A program made the position numbers and the translations under genes. Source: Heligmosomoides polygyrus polygyrus (taxonomy: Eukaryota; Nematoda; Chromadorea; Rhabditida; Heligmosomidae). From it: a stretch of 64,000 nucleotides of DNA. The notes beneath the pieces were generated by a model. The model was not told the origin of the DNA and did not search any database. It saw only the letters and a list, made by a program, of their open reading frames with translations. Below are positions 20,185 to 32,860 of the stretch, in pieces (within the stretch, counting starts at the first letter, position 1; each line of letters opens with the position of its first letter). The stretch spans positions 82,998,408 through 83,062,407 of the forward strand of contig OX377202.1 in the NCBI GenBank assembly GCA_947396885.1, read 5' to 3'.

Positions 20185-23100
20185 ATGAGTCGCGATCTTC
20201 AAGGACAAATAGCTCTGGTTACGGGAGCGAGCAGAGGGATTGGTGAGAACTTCTTTTGGAGGCTGTTTTATGTGGTAGCTTTCAGCCAACATTTCTTGGA
20301 GCCCGTTAAGTATCAAGAGTTGACATGCTTCTTCATCATACTTCTTTCATTTCTCTCTTGTTTCACTTCTTTCTTCTTTCTGGCATTCTTCCAAGAAGTT
20401 CTTCTGATCATCAAAAGTATTGGAAGATCCATGTAGTTTCTTTGCGACTTTGTTGTCGAGTCTCATCTACTTCTGTGATACGATAATTGCCTGGGCATGA
20501 CTGTGCAGTCATTCTTAGTTTGGTCAGAAATGGACCTCTTCAGGTTCCTTTCGACCTTGGGTTATCTGTAGATTATGCTTCTGCCTTCTATTGGGGCATA
20601 GATCACTTGCTTGTGAGTGCTCAGTGTGACAAAGGAAGCTTCTGAGAGATTGTGCTGACAGTTACTTGAATGCTAGGGGCGGCGGTTTTGTTTTTTCAGA
20701 ATCTTCTCAACCACAATCTTCATTAGCTGTCTCTACAAATCGAAGTTTTATGTAGCACCGTCTAATACCAATGCTTTTAGGGAGAGGAATCGCTCTTCAG
20801 CTGGGACAGTCTGGTGCCACCGTGTACATTACCGGTAGGAAGCCTGAAAAAAGTCTGCAAAGCCAGTATCCGGGACTGCCGACTTTAGAGCACACGGCAG
20901 AGGGTAGGTATGCGATCGACTGTGTCATTTCCTTCGTTCATTGGACTGAAATAATTTGATGATCGTAATCAGGGTGGTCTCCATGGTATGAAAATTAAAA
21001 ATAATAAATTAGCTAAAAGGTAAATAGCTACAGCTGTACAGGAATCGATTCGGATAAGGACAATTGATTCTTTTACGTAGGATATCACTCTCGACATTCG
21101 AAATGTCAGCGCGGCACTATTGTACTTTCGGGACTCCAGAGCACGAGGAGAGGTTGAAAAAAATTTTCCGCCCAAACCTCGTCCAGGGGGTTATTTGGGG
21201 TGCTGATCACAAACCTGACATCCGTTTTTGAAATTTTGGCCGATTACGGTAGGTAGCGGTGACTAAGGCTGTCGAGGTCGTAACCACCGATTTCGCCCAA
21301 ACTTCGCCTATGGGGGTTATTCGGGGTGCTGATCACGAATCTGACATCCGTTTTTCGTTTTACGCTAAAGTACGGTAGGTTACGGTGGGTACCGGTGAGT
21401 AAGGTAACGGTCACCGATTACGCCCAAACTCCAGCGTAAAACGAATAACGGATGTCAGATTCGTGATCAGCACCCCGAATAACCCCCATAGGCGAAGTTT
21501 GGGCAAAATCGGTGATTATGACCTCGACAGCCTTAGTCACCGGTATGTACCGTAATGTACCGTACTGCAGCGTAAAACGAATAACGGATGTCAGATTCGT
21601 GATCAGCATCCCAAATAACCCCCTGGACGAGGTTTGGCGAAATCGGTGATTATGACCTCGACAGCCTTAGTCACCGGTACCTACCGTAACCTACCGTAAT
21701 CGGCCGAAATTTCAAGAACGGATGTCAGATTCGTGATCAGCATCCCAAATAACCCCCCTGGACGAGGTTTGGGCGAACAAATTTTTTCGACCTCTCCTCG
21801 TCCTCTGGAGTCCCGAAAGTACAATAGTGCCGTCAGCGCTTAGCTTCAACACTGCCGTTCAACTTTGATAAATTCTTCTAAATTGTTGTGAACTTTCCTG
21901 GCTTTACCCAAGGATATTTCGTTGATTCCAGAATTTGTTGATAAAAGAACAGGATTTTTGCCCCAGAACCGAACGGGTTGCAAAATTCAAGGTTTGAGAT
22001 CAGATTTGAGTTTTCTGTAGCCCGCCACACTTCGTATGGACCACCGCGTATCATTGAACAGTAAATACTGGTTTTCACTTTGCTCTTATTTGGTGTAATT
22101 AGATTGGTAGTATGAATACTCATACTGTGCACATATCTCAAGTTACGTTTTGTTGAGTTATAGCGCTGAAATTTCTACTAAATTGGCGGCTAACAGATCA
22201 CCTAAACACTATGGTGGCTCGCATTATTTACATACGAAGCAACTTCTCTCCGCAGTTCACAGCAGTGCCGTTTTAGATATTCGCCGAAGAGGTGGAAAAG
22301 CGGTTCCAGTCTACTGCGATCACACTGACCACAAGGATATTGCTCAGCTATTCGAACAAATCAACAAGGAAAACGATGGGACACTCAATATCCTAGTGAA
22401 CTCTGCCTATTCCGGAGCAAAGGTTGGCCACTAATTAGTAATCCATCGCTAAGATTACTCAACTCTTCCTCTGAACAGCTAATCTAAAGTTGTGTTGTAG
22501 GACATGGCAGAAGCTGGCTCAGTTCCTTTCTTCGAGGCTGATCCACTTCTATGGGATTCCGTCAACAACGTTGGACTGAGAAACAACTACATATGCTGCG
22601 TGCACGCAGCAAGGATGATGGTGAAGAGGAAGTAAGTTGTTACCGGTGAACTTAAACATGGGAATGTGTTGCTATTGCAAGAGTTAGGTAAGCGAAAGTG
22701 CCAGAGTATGACAGTTCTTCTATTCACTGTGTTAATTCTCCATCTAATTCCTGTTGCATTATCAGTGCTCCTGTTCTTATTTCAAATGTACTAACGAGAA
22801 AAGGCTCTCAAGCGTGTCTGATATGGCAAAATGAATATAACTGCGAGAGTGTCCATCCGTCAACTAGTATAAAGTATGTTTTCCTTCTGTAAAGTCTTCG
22901 AACCTATCGAGTTAAGACACCTTGGAATTTATGCAATCGCTCAGTGGAACAAGGCAGTACCTTCCAAGCAGCGCTATGCAGAAAAAATGCAAAAATACTG
23001 CAATATCAAGGAATCGAACATCTGACTCCTCGCTTCGGAAGCAGTTCTTTTACTTTTTCTGCATATTCCATGTTCAGAAGGAGGTCTTGTGAGATTGCGC

Positions 23101-26100
23101 GATTCCAGGTAAAACTTTTTGACGCCTAATTCGGTAGGTCCAAAGACTTTGCAAAAGTGGAACATATTTTTCTGCTAATGAAGAGTGGAGATTTTCGTTG
23201 TGTTATTCACATTCGACGTTCAGACGTACGCATGGGATCCTTTCATGGTAAGAATTATCGCAGGTTTTTATCGCAAGTGGGATTGATTGCTCTAAAATGC
23301 GAAGGATGTGAGACGCGTGAGTTAAAATGTGATCTAGTATTTCCAATTTACCTACCTTTCCTGTATTCAGATCTGGCCTGATAGTAAATATCTCGTCAGC
23401 CGGCGGATTACAGTACACTTTCAACGTCCCCTACGGCGTTGGAAAGGCCGCGGTAGGTTCTTATTTGCCATCCAGTGTTGGCTTTTGTTGATTGGAAGGG
23501 GGATCTAATTCAATTTATTGATGATAGGAATCTTTCATCAACACAGGTGTCCTAGTATTAAGCTTGGGAAGTGGAATACTAATCTGGCAGCTTTATATGA
23601 GAGCATTCACTTGAATGGGCAACAAATGGAATTTTCGAACAAACTCGGACGGTTCACGGTGACTTAAAACACCCTCTGTTCTCCTTCTTCTGAGATGGGT
23701 TTGTCAGCCTACCGTCAATCCTTGGAGTCTGTGTTCACCATCTAGACTCAGCTACTTGTTCAGTGTCAGCATCGATTTCGGTGATACTGGCCGTTCTTTC
23801 AAATTACTTCATCCTTTTAGACTTACCACAAGCTCAAATTCTTATAGCCATCCTGGCAAGTTATCCTGTCAGCACTTCTAAACGTGCGACAGATTTGGAA
23901 CCGTAGAGCAATCATAGAAGGTGAAAGTAGTGCTATGAGGACTGCTCTGTGTCTGAATGATCTCAGAGAGAATATCTGTAGGATGGGAGGTCTTTGACTG
24001 CCCACGCTCCTACTTTAGGAGTCGTTAGTTTGTGCTGCTGCCAACCGGTTTTATACAATTATTAATGGTGAAGTTGTATGGAAAGTTTTGTACAGGGGAC
24101 AGATCCATCAACGACTCACAGAGATTTAACGAAGAAATTAAAGCCGAAATGCCTGAAAAAAAAAACGCGAATTATCGCGGCTTATCAACAGCCGATATGG
24201 TGAAATGTTGGCGATATCAGGAATTTCGGCTGTGATTTCACCGTTAAATCTCTGTAAGTCGCTGATGAATCTGGCCCCAGGACGCCAACGAGGTGTGTAT
24301 GAATCGCGATTCTCAGTTATCACATGACGACGTCTTTGAAAGGCGGAATTGTGCATCAAGACTTATCGAATTGTCATCCTATGCTCGCTAATAAGTTCCA
24401 CGATCCTTCAGTTGGATCGGATGTCTGCGGATATGGCGGTCGAACTAACTCCGTATGGAGTTTCTATTGTATCACTTTGGCCTGGTATGGTACGAACCGA
24501 ATTCTCTGATGTGCTCAGAAAAGAAGGAAAACTGGAGAAGATGGTGCAACAGACAACGGTATGAACTTCCTATACTTTCTGTCCCTTTAGTGTTTTCGTG
24601 GTCTCATTGGGTTTGTCTTCCTGCATTTACAAAAGATCCTCTTGGGCAGGCCAGCCAGCCAGACTACTAAACACATATGTTGTACGAGTCTGATCTCCAC
24701 TTGTTTAGGCAGCTATAGACAGATCGTTCAAGGAGAGTGAGTCACCGGAATTTCCCGGCAAGGCTGTGGTAGCTCTGGCATCCGATAAGAAAGTTATCAG
24801 GAAGACGGGCAAGATACTTATGACATACGACCTCGCATGCGAATACGGCTTCAAGGATGTTGATGGTGGGTTTCGTTTCTGATTCTTTACTGCGATTATT
24901 TGATGTAGTTCTTAATACATAATTTGCGTTCCATGGGTCTATTTTTGGTGGTTATTTTAGCCCATTAATTTAATTTGAAAGGAAAATGATGCTTTCTTCA
25001 ACCGTTTCAGCCTCACCTGTCGTCATTTAGTTCGTTGTTAGCTGTTGCTTTGAAAGCGATAAATTCGCAAATGCTTTCCTCATTTTTGAACTATGTGCCC
25101 TACTGGTTCCTGTTGGTCTACCAGGTTGGCGGTGGTCTCAGGGATGCCCGACTTCCTTTAGGATCCACTTCGGTGCTCTTCTCACCCACAGTCGTCTTGT
25201 TCTCCTATGATGTAGCCGGCCAATCAGGATTTAGCCTTTCAGACTTAATCTGCTGAGTGACGAAAATGATACATTCTTCTTTGTGAGACCCCGAAGTTTT
25301 CGATGTTGGGGCCAGTTGTACTATAAAGGCATCGTTCTAGTGACCTGCGTTTGGTCTTTACGCTTAAGATGTGGCTGCAGTGCCGGCCCACGTATCCGTG
25401 GCGTAGTAGAGCACGAGGAGAGTAGTCGAGCCGTATAGATTTGCCAGGTCGAGGTCCGCCAGATAGTCAGCCGCCTGCTTTAGTGCTCCAGAAGCGGCCC
25501 ATGAAGCTCATCGCTTCCTTTTCAGATTGTTTTGTCATTGTTTGTCCAGCAGTGGCGGGATCCAACGAGTGGGCACTTGGCATTTGCCTCCTTTATATTT
25601 GTAGCTGTACCCTTTTCCCAGCTTGGAACAGTTTGACCGTCGTTCACTGGTTCGTGGTTCAGCTCCGGGAAGAAGGCGACGCTTTCGCAAATCGAATAGT
25701 GTGTATGTCTTATAGCAGCTGCGGGCTGTCCTACACGAAAGTAGTGGATCTTTGAAACATTAGCTGCGTTTTCAAAGAACTGTACCTGAATCCACGATAT
25801 CACGGAGAGTCGAAGACATGGCTTACTACTGGATCGACGAAGAGGTACTGACCGGAATTTCTCCTTCATTTTTTTTCGTCGTTCAGGTTCCGAAGTTCAG
25901 CAGCTTATGCATGGGTCACCACTGATCTTGGAAGAAAGGAACTCAAAGTAGAGCATTTCTTATAAATTTCACCAACCGAGGAGCCGGATCTTCTAGGGCT
26001 CTTCTGGAAGTGGATTGTCCTGGAGCAACCGCTGACGGTGTCGCGCATGTTGAGATAAGAAACCTAAATCCCAACCGAGTGGCAATATCTTTGAGAAAGT

Positions 26101-27263
26101 CTTCGTGCCTGTGGACAACCAACGATTCATGGACGCTTGTCCTCACCGCTTTGTTCGAATCACAGTTCTGGAGTTCGTGTGGCACCCAAGTCGATAGAAT
26201 TTCGGATAGCCAATGCCGTGAAGGTTGCTTGGGTATGGTCTAATTGTCGCCAAATGTTGCTGATAAGTCGCGAGTTGGAGCATGTGCATTTCCTTGCAAG
26301 GAGTTGGCCTTAGGCTCGTCGTCCAAGGGTGTCCAGAATGTGGTTGATATTCGAATGAAGTATCTCCCGTTTAGAGTCGCTTTTTCCGCGGAGGCCAATC
26401 AAGACGTCCATCCCTCCCAGGTCGTAAGTTTGTATCAGACTTGTCTGAAAAGGGTGAAACATAGACTTGTTCATCGACTGGATACTGCAAGACGTTGGTA
26501 ATCGAAACACGCATTCAAATCACCTCCACGGCATCTCGTGGAAGTGGAATGCTTAGCGCATCCCAAAGGAGATTGATCATTTATCCTTCTCATCTTCTTA
26601 TTCTTTATCCCACTTAGGCGAAGTAAAAATCTTAGCCACCGGAGGTTTCTATCCTTGGCCTAGTAGGAACTCATAGTAGTCAGTGTCGCTTCAATAAAGC
26701 TATGATTGCCTCATACTGGTAGCTATGCTAGTTCTCTAGGCGTCTCGAGAACGCCTCACCACATTTTAACAGGATCTTCAAGCATACTGAAGCGACTGCA
26801 TGCAGTGTAATTTCTTTATCTGGCGATTGTCTATCGTGGGATGCGCATAGAAAATCCAGTACAGAAAGTAGACAGAAAAACGCCGCCAGGATGGCAGCCA
26901 GTGCGCGTTAGCACTTTGACATATCGGACCTACTGATGTGGTTGTTGGGCCGCATTGAAGACCCCTCTTTCTCACTTGGGTTTTACTCCAATCACTCGGA
27001 ATTTAACGCTTCGCTGTGTTTAAAAACAATTTCTGCGCCACGGGTTGGGTTATTCTGGTCCTGTTGAAAAGCAATGACGAATTACTATGGCGACCTAATG
27101 GTTCCCGTTTCCAGGTCGTATGCCTATGGATATTCGTCGCGTCTCAACAGCACTCGAGTTCTTCGGTTTCACCAAAACTGCCTCGATGATGCCTTCATTC
27201 GTCAGGATTCCTCTCTGGGGGCTTCACTTCGCCTCGTACAAGTTTCCCTACAAAATATGGTAG
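20185..27263 (+). CDS. DHRS1: DHRS1-like short-chain dehydrogenase/reductase (8 exons, 337 aa)
   Basis: Exons: 20185-20242, 20781-20903, 22256-22422, 22501-22631, 23371-23452, 24412-24558, 24709-24865, 27115-27263. Every junction is GT-AG and all phases agree. The product is a classical-fold NAD(P)-dependent SDR: cofactor motif TGASRGIG near residue 14, then VYITGRKPE, CDHTD, LNILVNSAYSG, catalytic Ser in VNISSAGG, Tyr and Lys in YGVGK, and WPGMVRTEF. The C-terminal tail (exon 8) and 337-aa length fit the DHRS1 family, which reduces carbonyl substrates and is ER-linked in vertebrates; the substrate here is unknown. TTGCAG at 20161-20166 could be a trans-splice acceptor. Intron 2 holds an 8-bp-TSD fold-back element, intron 5 a MITE and intron 7 a SINE body. 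The orthology call is from sequence memory only. Confidence 0.9.
21113..21831. mobile_element. Fold-back DNA transposon derivative with 8-bp TSD (719 bp)
   Basis: Same family as 15528-16009: ends GGCACTATTGTACTTTC and its inverse, with long arms and repeated inner blocks (GCTGATCACGAATCTGACATCC, TTTCGCCCAAAC, CGACAGCCTTAGTCACCGGT). It is flanked by a perfect 8-bp duplication, GTCAGCGC, at 21105-21112 and 21832-21839. It lies in intron 2 of the DHRS1-like gene. It is longer than its relative because the inner repeat block is present more times. Non-coding. Confidence 0.88.
24096..24277. mobile_element. MITE, GGCCAGATTC family, in intron 5 of the DHRS1-like gene
   Basis: Arms begin GGGACAGATCCATCAACGAC and end in the inverse of GGGCCAGATTCATCAGCGAC, folding almost end to end. 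Candidate 3-bp target duplication CAG at 24093-24095 and 24278-24280. No coding content. Confidence 0.75.
24866..27114 (+). other. Intron 7 of the DHRS1-like gene, degenerate repeats
   Basis: The longest intron of the gene, 2249 bases. Frames at 25035-25256, 25441-25869 and 25943-26510 look like eroded mobile-element sequence, but I cannot name the family. A SINE 3' body (CATTCAAATCACCTCCACGG, then GTGGAAGTGGAATGC and GCGCATCCCAAA) lies at 26500-26580. Confidence 0.55.
26500..26600 (+). repeat. SINE 3' body fragment
   Basis: Matches the 3' module shared by the SINEs here: CATTCAAATCACCTCCACGGCATC, GTAGAA-like block, then GCGCATCCCAAA. The head is absent. Confidence 0.6.
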
Positions 27264-28470
27264 ATCTCAGACGTTCTCCCGGTTCTGCTCCTGTGACCTC
27301 ATAGACCGGTAGTTATTTTTTCTTTCGAAGCGCCAGCAACTTTGAGCTTTCTTTAATAAGCTTATATTGTAGCATACGTGGCTTTCTTTTCCTTGATGTA
27401 AATCTGTCATGTAACATGACCTTCGTCATGCCGTTGAAGTTATTCATTTCTCCCACATTCGTGCTGAGCCGTTTTGCACAACTTGTATACCTCCTAGCTA
27501 CATTAATCGTGGTGTATGACTTGTATATTAGGCATCCTAGATGTGATATGATTTAATAAAGCTCGAAAATTTTGAGAAATTGGAAAAATCATCCGATGTT
27601 TCGAGGAGCATCAATTCGGTTTAGCGCATAAATTCTTACGTGTTAAATGCCACGCTACCCATTTGAGTCCCTTTTAGGGTTGTAGTATGGATTGGACTCT
27701 GTCGTTTAGAGTTATCATCGTGTCGCAGCGACAGCGTTCTGAACCAGTGGTGCATATTCAAAGATAAACATTTTTACCATCTCAACTGATGCACGGCATC
27801 TTCCATTTAGCTATGGCTTAACGGCTTTTGTGCAGTCATAAGTGGTGAGACGAATTCACTCCTCAATGCTCTCATCCGAAAGAGCTGCCGCTCGTATCGA
27901 TTATCATGCTGGAGCTCACATCGAATCGAAATTTCTGAGGCAAATCAGCTGTTGTAAACCTACTAATATGTGAAATCGACTCTTGACGAGAAATGGCCAT
28001 AAAATATCAAAAACTGCTAAAATTTGATGATATTAGAAAGAAATTGTGAGCGCTGTTGAACATGCTGGGAGAAGTCAGCTTTTTATTGGGGTGTGCGTAA
28101 AGCACTGAGCGTTAAGTTGTTTTAATTGTTTTAAGCGAGAAATTTTCATTAAATTCCGGTAAGTCGTTCAGTTTCGCTAAGAAATACAAACGGCTGCAAC
28201 CTGTTATTTCAAATGAAGAAAGTGGGAGCGTTTCATATCCTATTTTCACGTCAAATTGGACGCTCTCAAAGGAAACTGAGCAACTTTTAAATCAAATTAA
28301 TACCAGGCTGCCCAATAATTCCTGTCCGAAAAATTTCAAAATTCTATAATTTTCCTTAGAAGTGTTATAATATCAGGAAAGTGGAAAAACCTTCTAGAAG
28401 GTTCTCCAGAGTTCCACGCTAGGGGTATATAAGGCGCAGTCGCCTCGTCTAGCTACCAGTACAAGCTAAA
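27264..28470. other. 3' flank of the DHRS1-like gene and intergenic sequence
   Basis: AATAAA at 27555-27560 is the best candidate polyadenylation signal for the DHRS1-like gene; a weaker AATAAG is at about 27354. From 28307 the block CAGGCTGCCCAATAATTCC looks like a mariner-type inverted repeat end, and TATATAA occurs just upstream of the mariner fragment at 28471. Confidence 0.45.
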
Positions 28471-28554
28471 ATGGACCAAGGTCGAATTCGCACGTTCGTG
28501 TACTACGAGTGGCTGCTGGGCAACGACACGGGCACCGCGGTCGCCAACATCTGA
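28471..28554 (+). pseudogene. Mariner transposase N-terminal fragment
   Basis: A 27-codon frame (begins MDQGRIRTFVYYEWLLGND) resembles the start of the N-terminal helix-turn-helix of mariner/SETMAR-type transposases. It stops abruptly after AVANI, where further helices are expected. With a TATATAA box just upstream and a possible inverted-repeat end at 28307, this looks like the 5' stub of a deleted mariner. Confidence 0.5.
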
Positions 28555-28559
28555 GAATG

Positions 28560-29595
28560 AACAAGTACATGACACGATCTCTTTTGCAATGCACTAAAAA
28601 CTGCTCTTGCATTTTGAAGTAAGCCTAAGTTCGTTTTTCTCCTAGAAAACAAAAAATTCGTGAACCTTCATTCACCGCTTTTGGGACAAATGATTTATAA
28701 ATATTCAAAAAACTCATAGCAAATAATCACTTATTCTCTGCGTATGTCTCGCTATCTGGAAGCTCCCCCTGAGCAGACGATGAGTTTTAGAGCCAGCTTG
28801 ATGAGAGTACAGCAGAAGGAGCGTCGAGGGGTGTCTTTATTGTCGCAGGTAACCTCAACGTAACGCTAGGACAGCGAAAGACGGTTGCAGACGAGGTTTT
28901 GGCTATGGATAGCGCAAAGCGATGATGAGCGCAGTTTTGAGTATGCAGTGTCTCATAACCACACCATAGTGAGCACAGCTTTCCGTTGTAGTGACTCCTA
29001 CCGCATCCCGTACTGCGGTGGGAATATGAAAGCCGCGACTGTTTTCATTCTTGTGAAGAACTTTGGTGAAGGCTTCTCACACATGAAAATCGCACCGTAT
29101 GAGCCACGCAGCACCGTCCGCTGTCCTGCTCCTGATGGTCACCCTCCCCATCCCCTGTCTCGAGCTTGAAGCAGATTGAGCGGTGCGATGTAGAAAGAAT
29201 GAAGTTACTTACGGCACTTAGGGAGAAAGAAGCAGCCTAATCCCTTTCGTACGTTTGTCGACTGTCACGACTCTCGATGAAACTTGGACTCAAAGTTGAC
29301 AAGCAGGCATGGCTTTGGACAGATTAGCTGGTTCCACCCTGATATAGCACGAGATCAGGAAGAATGGCGTCATGGCACAAAAAAAGTGGACCCCGTGATT
29401 AAGCAGGACAAATGCCGAAAAGGAAGAATGCGAAGTTGGCTAGAAGAGCTTCTCCACCATTTTCAATATAGGCAGTACACTTTTCATTTTAAACTGAACA
29501 CTTTTAGTTCGAAGCTGGGATGAACGAAATTTTTTTTTGAAATAAATTACCCTTGCTGCGTGTCTTACGAAAAAAATATCTACACTGTTTGAATC
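28560..29595. other. Unassigned intergenic sequence
   Basis: A 94-codon frame at 28885-29169 has no recognisable domain or signal peptide. No repeats matched. Confidence 0.35.
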
Positions 29596-29599
29596 ACTT

Positions 29600-30960
29600 A
29601 GTTTGGTACTTTGATGGTTCTTTTGTCGGCTGGTGCTTCTCAGCATCCAGTGGAGCAGACTCTGCTCTCTGAAAGGTCTTGAGAATGAGTCTGCCCATCG
29701 CATTGGTGGTCGTCCCAGTGGTCTCTTAAGGTCTCTCGGGAACCATTCTGTGACACGGAGACTCCATCTATCCTCCTTTTGTCGAAGCAGGTGCCGGACC
29801 CAGCGATATTTGGACTTCTTCATGTACTGCAGCGGATCTGCCAATTGCGACTTCTTTCTTAAATCCGAGCTTCGTAGACCTTCTTGCAGTTGTTGACGAA
29901 GTGACGAAGGCTTGCCTTCAGAAGAAATCTGTCCAGTGCACAATGCTCTGGCGTTTGCATTGCTCTGGCGATTGGCTTGTTGTCGGGCCAGGTTTCCGCT
30001 GCGTAACACATCGCAGGCAGTACAGAGGCGTTGAATATCGAGGCCCTGAAGCCGGCATCCTTGATTTGATCGGTGACTTCGCGAATAGAACTGAGGGCTT
30101 CCCATGCTGCGCGTCTCCTGCGGGCGATTTCAGGAGCGAGGTGGTTACCCATGTTCAGCTCTCTTCTCAGATGGACGCAGGAGTCGACCTGTTGTAGAGC
30201 GACTCCATTTAACCTTACGAGTCCCGTGTCACACCACTGGTTGACCATAAATTGTGTCTTGGACATATTCATGTCCAATCCAACCTTCATACCTGCCACA
30301 TTGAGCTCGTTCAGCATTTCCTCGACTTCTGCCGCGCTGGTAGAGATGAGAACAATATCGTCGGCGAAGCGAAGGTTGCTGATCCGTTTACCGTCGACAA
30401 GGTAGCCTTTATCGTCCCAGTTCAAGTGCTTCGTGGCATCCTGTAGTGGCGCAGTGAACAGCTTAGGAGAAATCGTGTCTCCCTGCCGTACTCCTTTCCC
30501 GATAGGAATTTTAAGCTTTCGATCGAACAACTGGATGGTAAAAGGATCAGCGTCCCTTCCCGATAGGAATTTTAAGGTTTTGATCGAACAACTGGATGGT
30601 AAAAGGATGTTCGAGATGGTATACCAGCATGCACAAGCGCGTTCAGAATGGCGTTGATTTCCACAGAGTCGAACGCTTTCCGATAATCCACGAAGACAAG
30701 GACAAGTGGGAGGTGGTATTCGCGGCTCCTCTCGATGAGCTGTGAGACAGTCTGAATATGGTCCATGCAGGAGAAATCCTTGCGAAACCCTGCTTGCTCC
30801 ACTGGCTGATACTCATCCAAGCAACACTCCATGCGGTTAACCAATATCTTGGTGAAGATCTTGTACACAACCGAAAGAAGACTGATGGGTCGATAGCTGT
30901 TAGTATCCTTCCTCCTGTTTGAATAAACAACAGTTTTATCACTTTGCTTCATTTTTGCCA
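29600..30960 (-). pseudogene. 5'-truncated, frame-broken RTE copy
   Basis: Closely similar to the RTE at 2725-5830 in the RT and C-terminal regions: VDYRKAFDS at about 30670, GVRQGDTISPKLF at about 30480, FADDIVLIS, and GRPPMRWADSF. Frames are broken at least twice, and homology stops near 30925, well inside the RT, so the endonuclease is absent. The 3' end matches the shared terminal block near 29600. A 61-base stretch around GATAGGAATTTTAAG is duplicated in tandem at 30498-30619. Confidence 0.88.
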
Positions 30961-30961
30961 T

Positions 30962-32860
30962 AGTTTTAGGTTTACCCTAGCAAGCTGCAGATTAATTAAT
31001 TTCCTGGTGTGTTATTAGGAGACTGCGTCACTCTTCAACACTCGTTCTATACGTTGCACTGTCTACTGTAACGGCAATGTAATGACGTTCACATGCGTGT
31101 AAATCTAGAAATGGCAAGAGCGCTCACAATAGAAGAAAGACATCACCATTCATAAATTAAAAAAAATCCAGGAATTTTTAAAAAATACAGAATTTACGCT
31201 GTCAATCAAATAAATCTACGAACCAGTACGACACAACCTCTTCACACGAACAATTCCTTATGTGGGAGCACTTCAAAGTGCATCCAAAACACCGTTTTGA
31301 CCAAAGGAGTAGAGATTCTAAACTCATTCAAAGAGCGCACTCATTTCTTCTTAAGACACGCTTTTTCTCGCAGATTTTCTTAGAGAAAAAAATATTTTGC
31401 CTGTGTTACAAAGCGAACCGTTTGACTTTGGATCCGTTCATTTATGCCTGAAGAGTGCTCGCATCAAAGCGAAAGTGGTACTTATTGCTGGGACTGTCCT
31501 GTCCAGTAGGGAGAGTCAATAATTACAATGCCTAAGCTTATTCTGTCACTAGGCGTCAAGTCAACGACTCTGTTCTATCTTTTGAGATTGGGAGGCAATG
31601 GTTGGATCAAGCAACAACAATGATTGGGAAGCCCTCGTCGTTTTCGAATTCTCTGATCTCAGTGTTTTTATGCTACTTGTCCTGGTTTAGAAGACGGACA
31701 GTTCAATTCCACACCGATTCGTTTGCACTAAAGGCTGTGAAAAACTGTCTCAATTCATCCCTGTCAACGACTACGACGAAGCTCTCGAAAGACCTCGATC
31801 TTACTTACCAATATTACTCGTCGATAAGCAGGATGCAGCTAACTATCACGAACAAGAAGGCTACTGAAGACGCGTTGTAAAGTTGCACAGGAAGCCAGCT
31901 GGAGGTCGTCATCGTTCGCTTCTCGGCATTCATTGTCACGGCACGGCCTCGACGCTCCCTACCGGCTGTTACAGCGATCCGCGCGCATCGGTAACCGGTC
32001 GAAAAACACAAAAGGCAACTACCAGCCCGCCCCCGAATTCGATAAAGTCCACGTAGACGCGTCTTTTGTTTTCCTACCCCTGTCTGTGCTTTCGCTGCCC
32101 TCTCAACTTACTCCTTTCAAGGTTCTACGCAGTCGCTACATCGTCATACCCGTTGTATTCCAACTCCAATAGGTCATTTTGACACAAGTGCTGCTGCTTT
32201 TTCTTTCTGCCACTCAAATTCGATGTCTGCTGTGCCAGTTTTTCATCTACTATGGAGCTCAAGCTCTACTCGGCGGTGCGATTCTAGTTCGCTGCTTAGC
32301 TGCTTAGCCTGACATGACACACGGTAAAGAAGTAGAATGGGAGTAAGCGTATAGTTCGGAAATGACACGAAACCGTCTTCTAGACCACTGCTCTATCCTA
32401 GTTTTGCTCCACCCAACATGAACAGCGGCTCCCTTACACCTCACTTGTAGAATTCACTGGGTCTATTTTAGGGAGGCGCATCGTTAGAGAGCCAGTACCC
32501 AAGGAACAGTAGTCACAGATAGTTTACAGAGAAGTGTCGCACGTCTTCCACCTGATCTCGACACAGAGCCTCTTTCAGCCTTGTTTGTGTCAAGTATTTG
32601 TCAAGACGTTTCTGTGCTCTGTTCGCGTTTCCGACAGACTTATCCCAGAGTAGTTTTGAGAACACTAACCTCTCATAGTGATTTTAGTTCTTTGTCTTTG
32701 CGTCGTAATTAGCCTTGAATTTCGCTGCGGATGCCGGAGAGGTGGGGTGAATTACCCGGCCACGAGGATAGATCCTGTTCACTTCTTGCTGCAAAGCCGG
32801 TTTCGAACATTTTGTCAGATCCTGGATGTCCGCGTGGGTTATAGCAGTTCCTGATTCAGG
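30962..32860. other. Intergenic region upstream of the TTR-like gene
   Basis: A 92-codon frame at 31602-31880 begins with Met but shows no domain or exon-like borders that I could support. The promoter of the TTR-like gene should lie here; I see no clear motif. Confidence 0.4.

Noticed and set aside
25035..26510. BEL/Pao-like or other retroelement remains in intron 7 of the DHRS1-like gene
   Set aside because: The frames look eroded, but no protease, RT or integrase motif could be confirmed on either strand.
31602..31880. 92-codon frame that might be a small gene
   Set aside because: No signal peptide, domain or splice evidence; serine/threonine-rich composition is consistent with chance.
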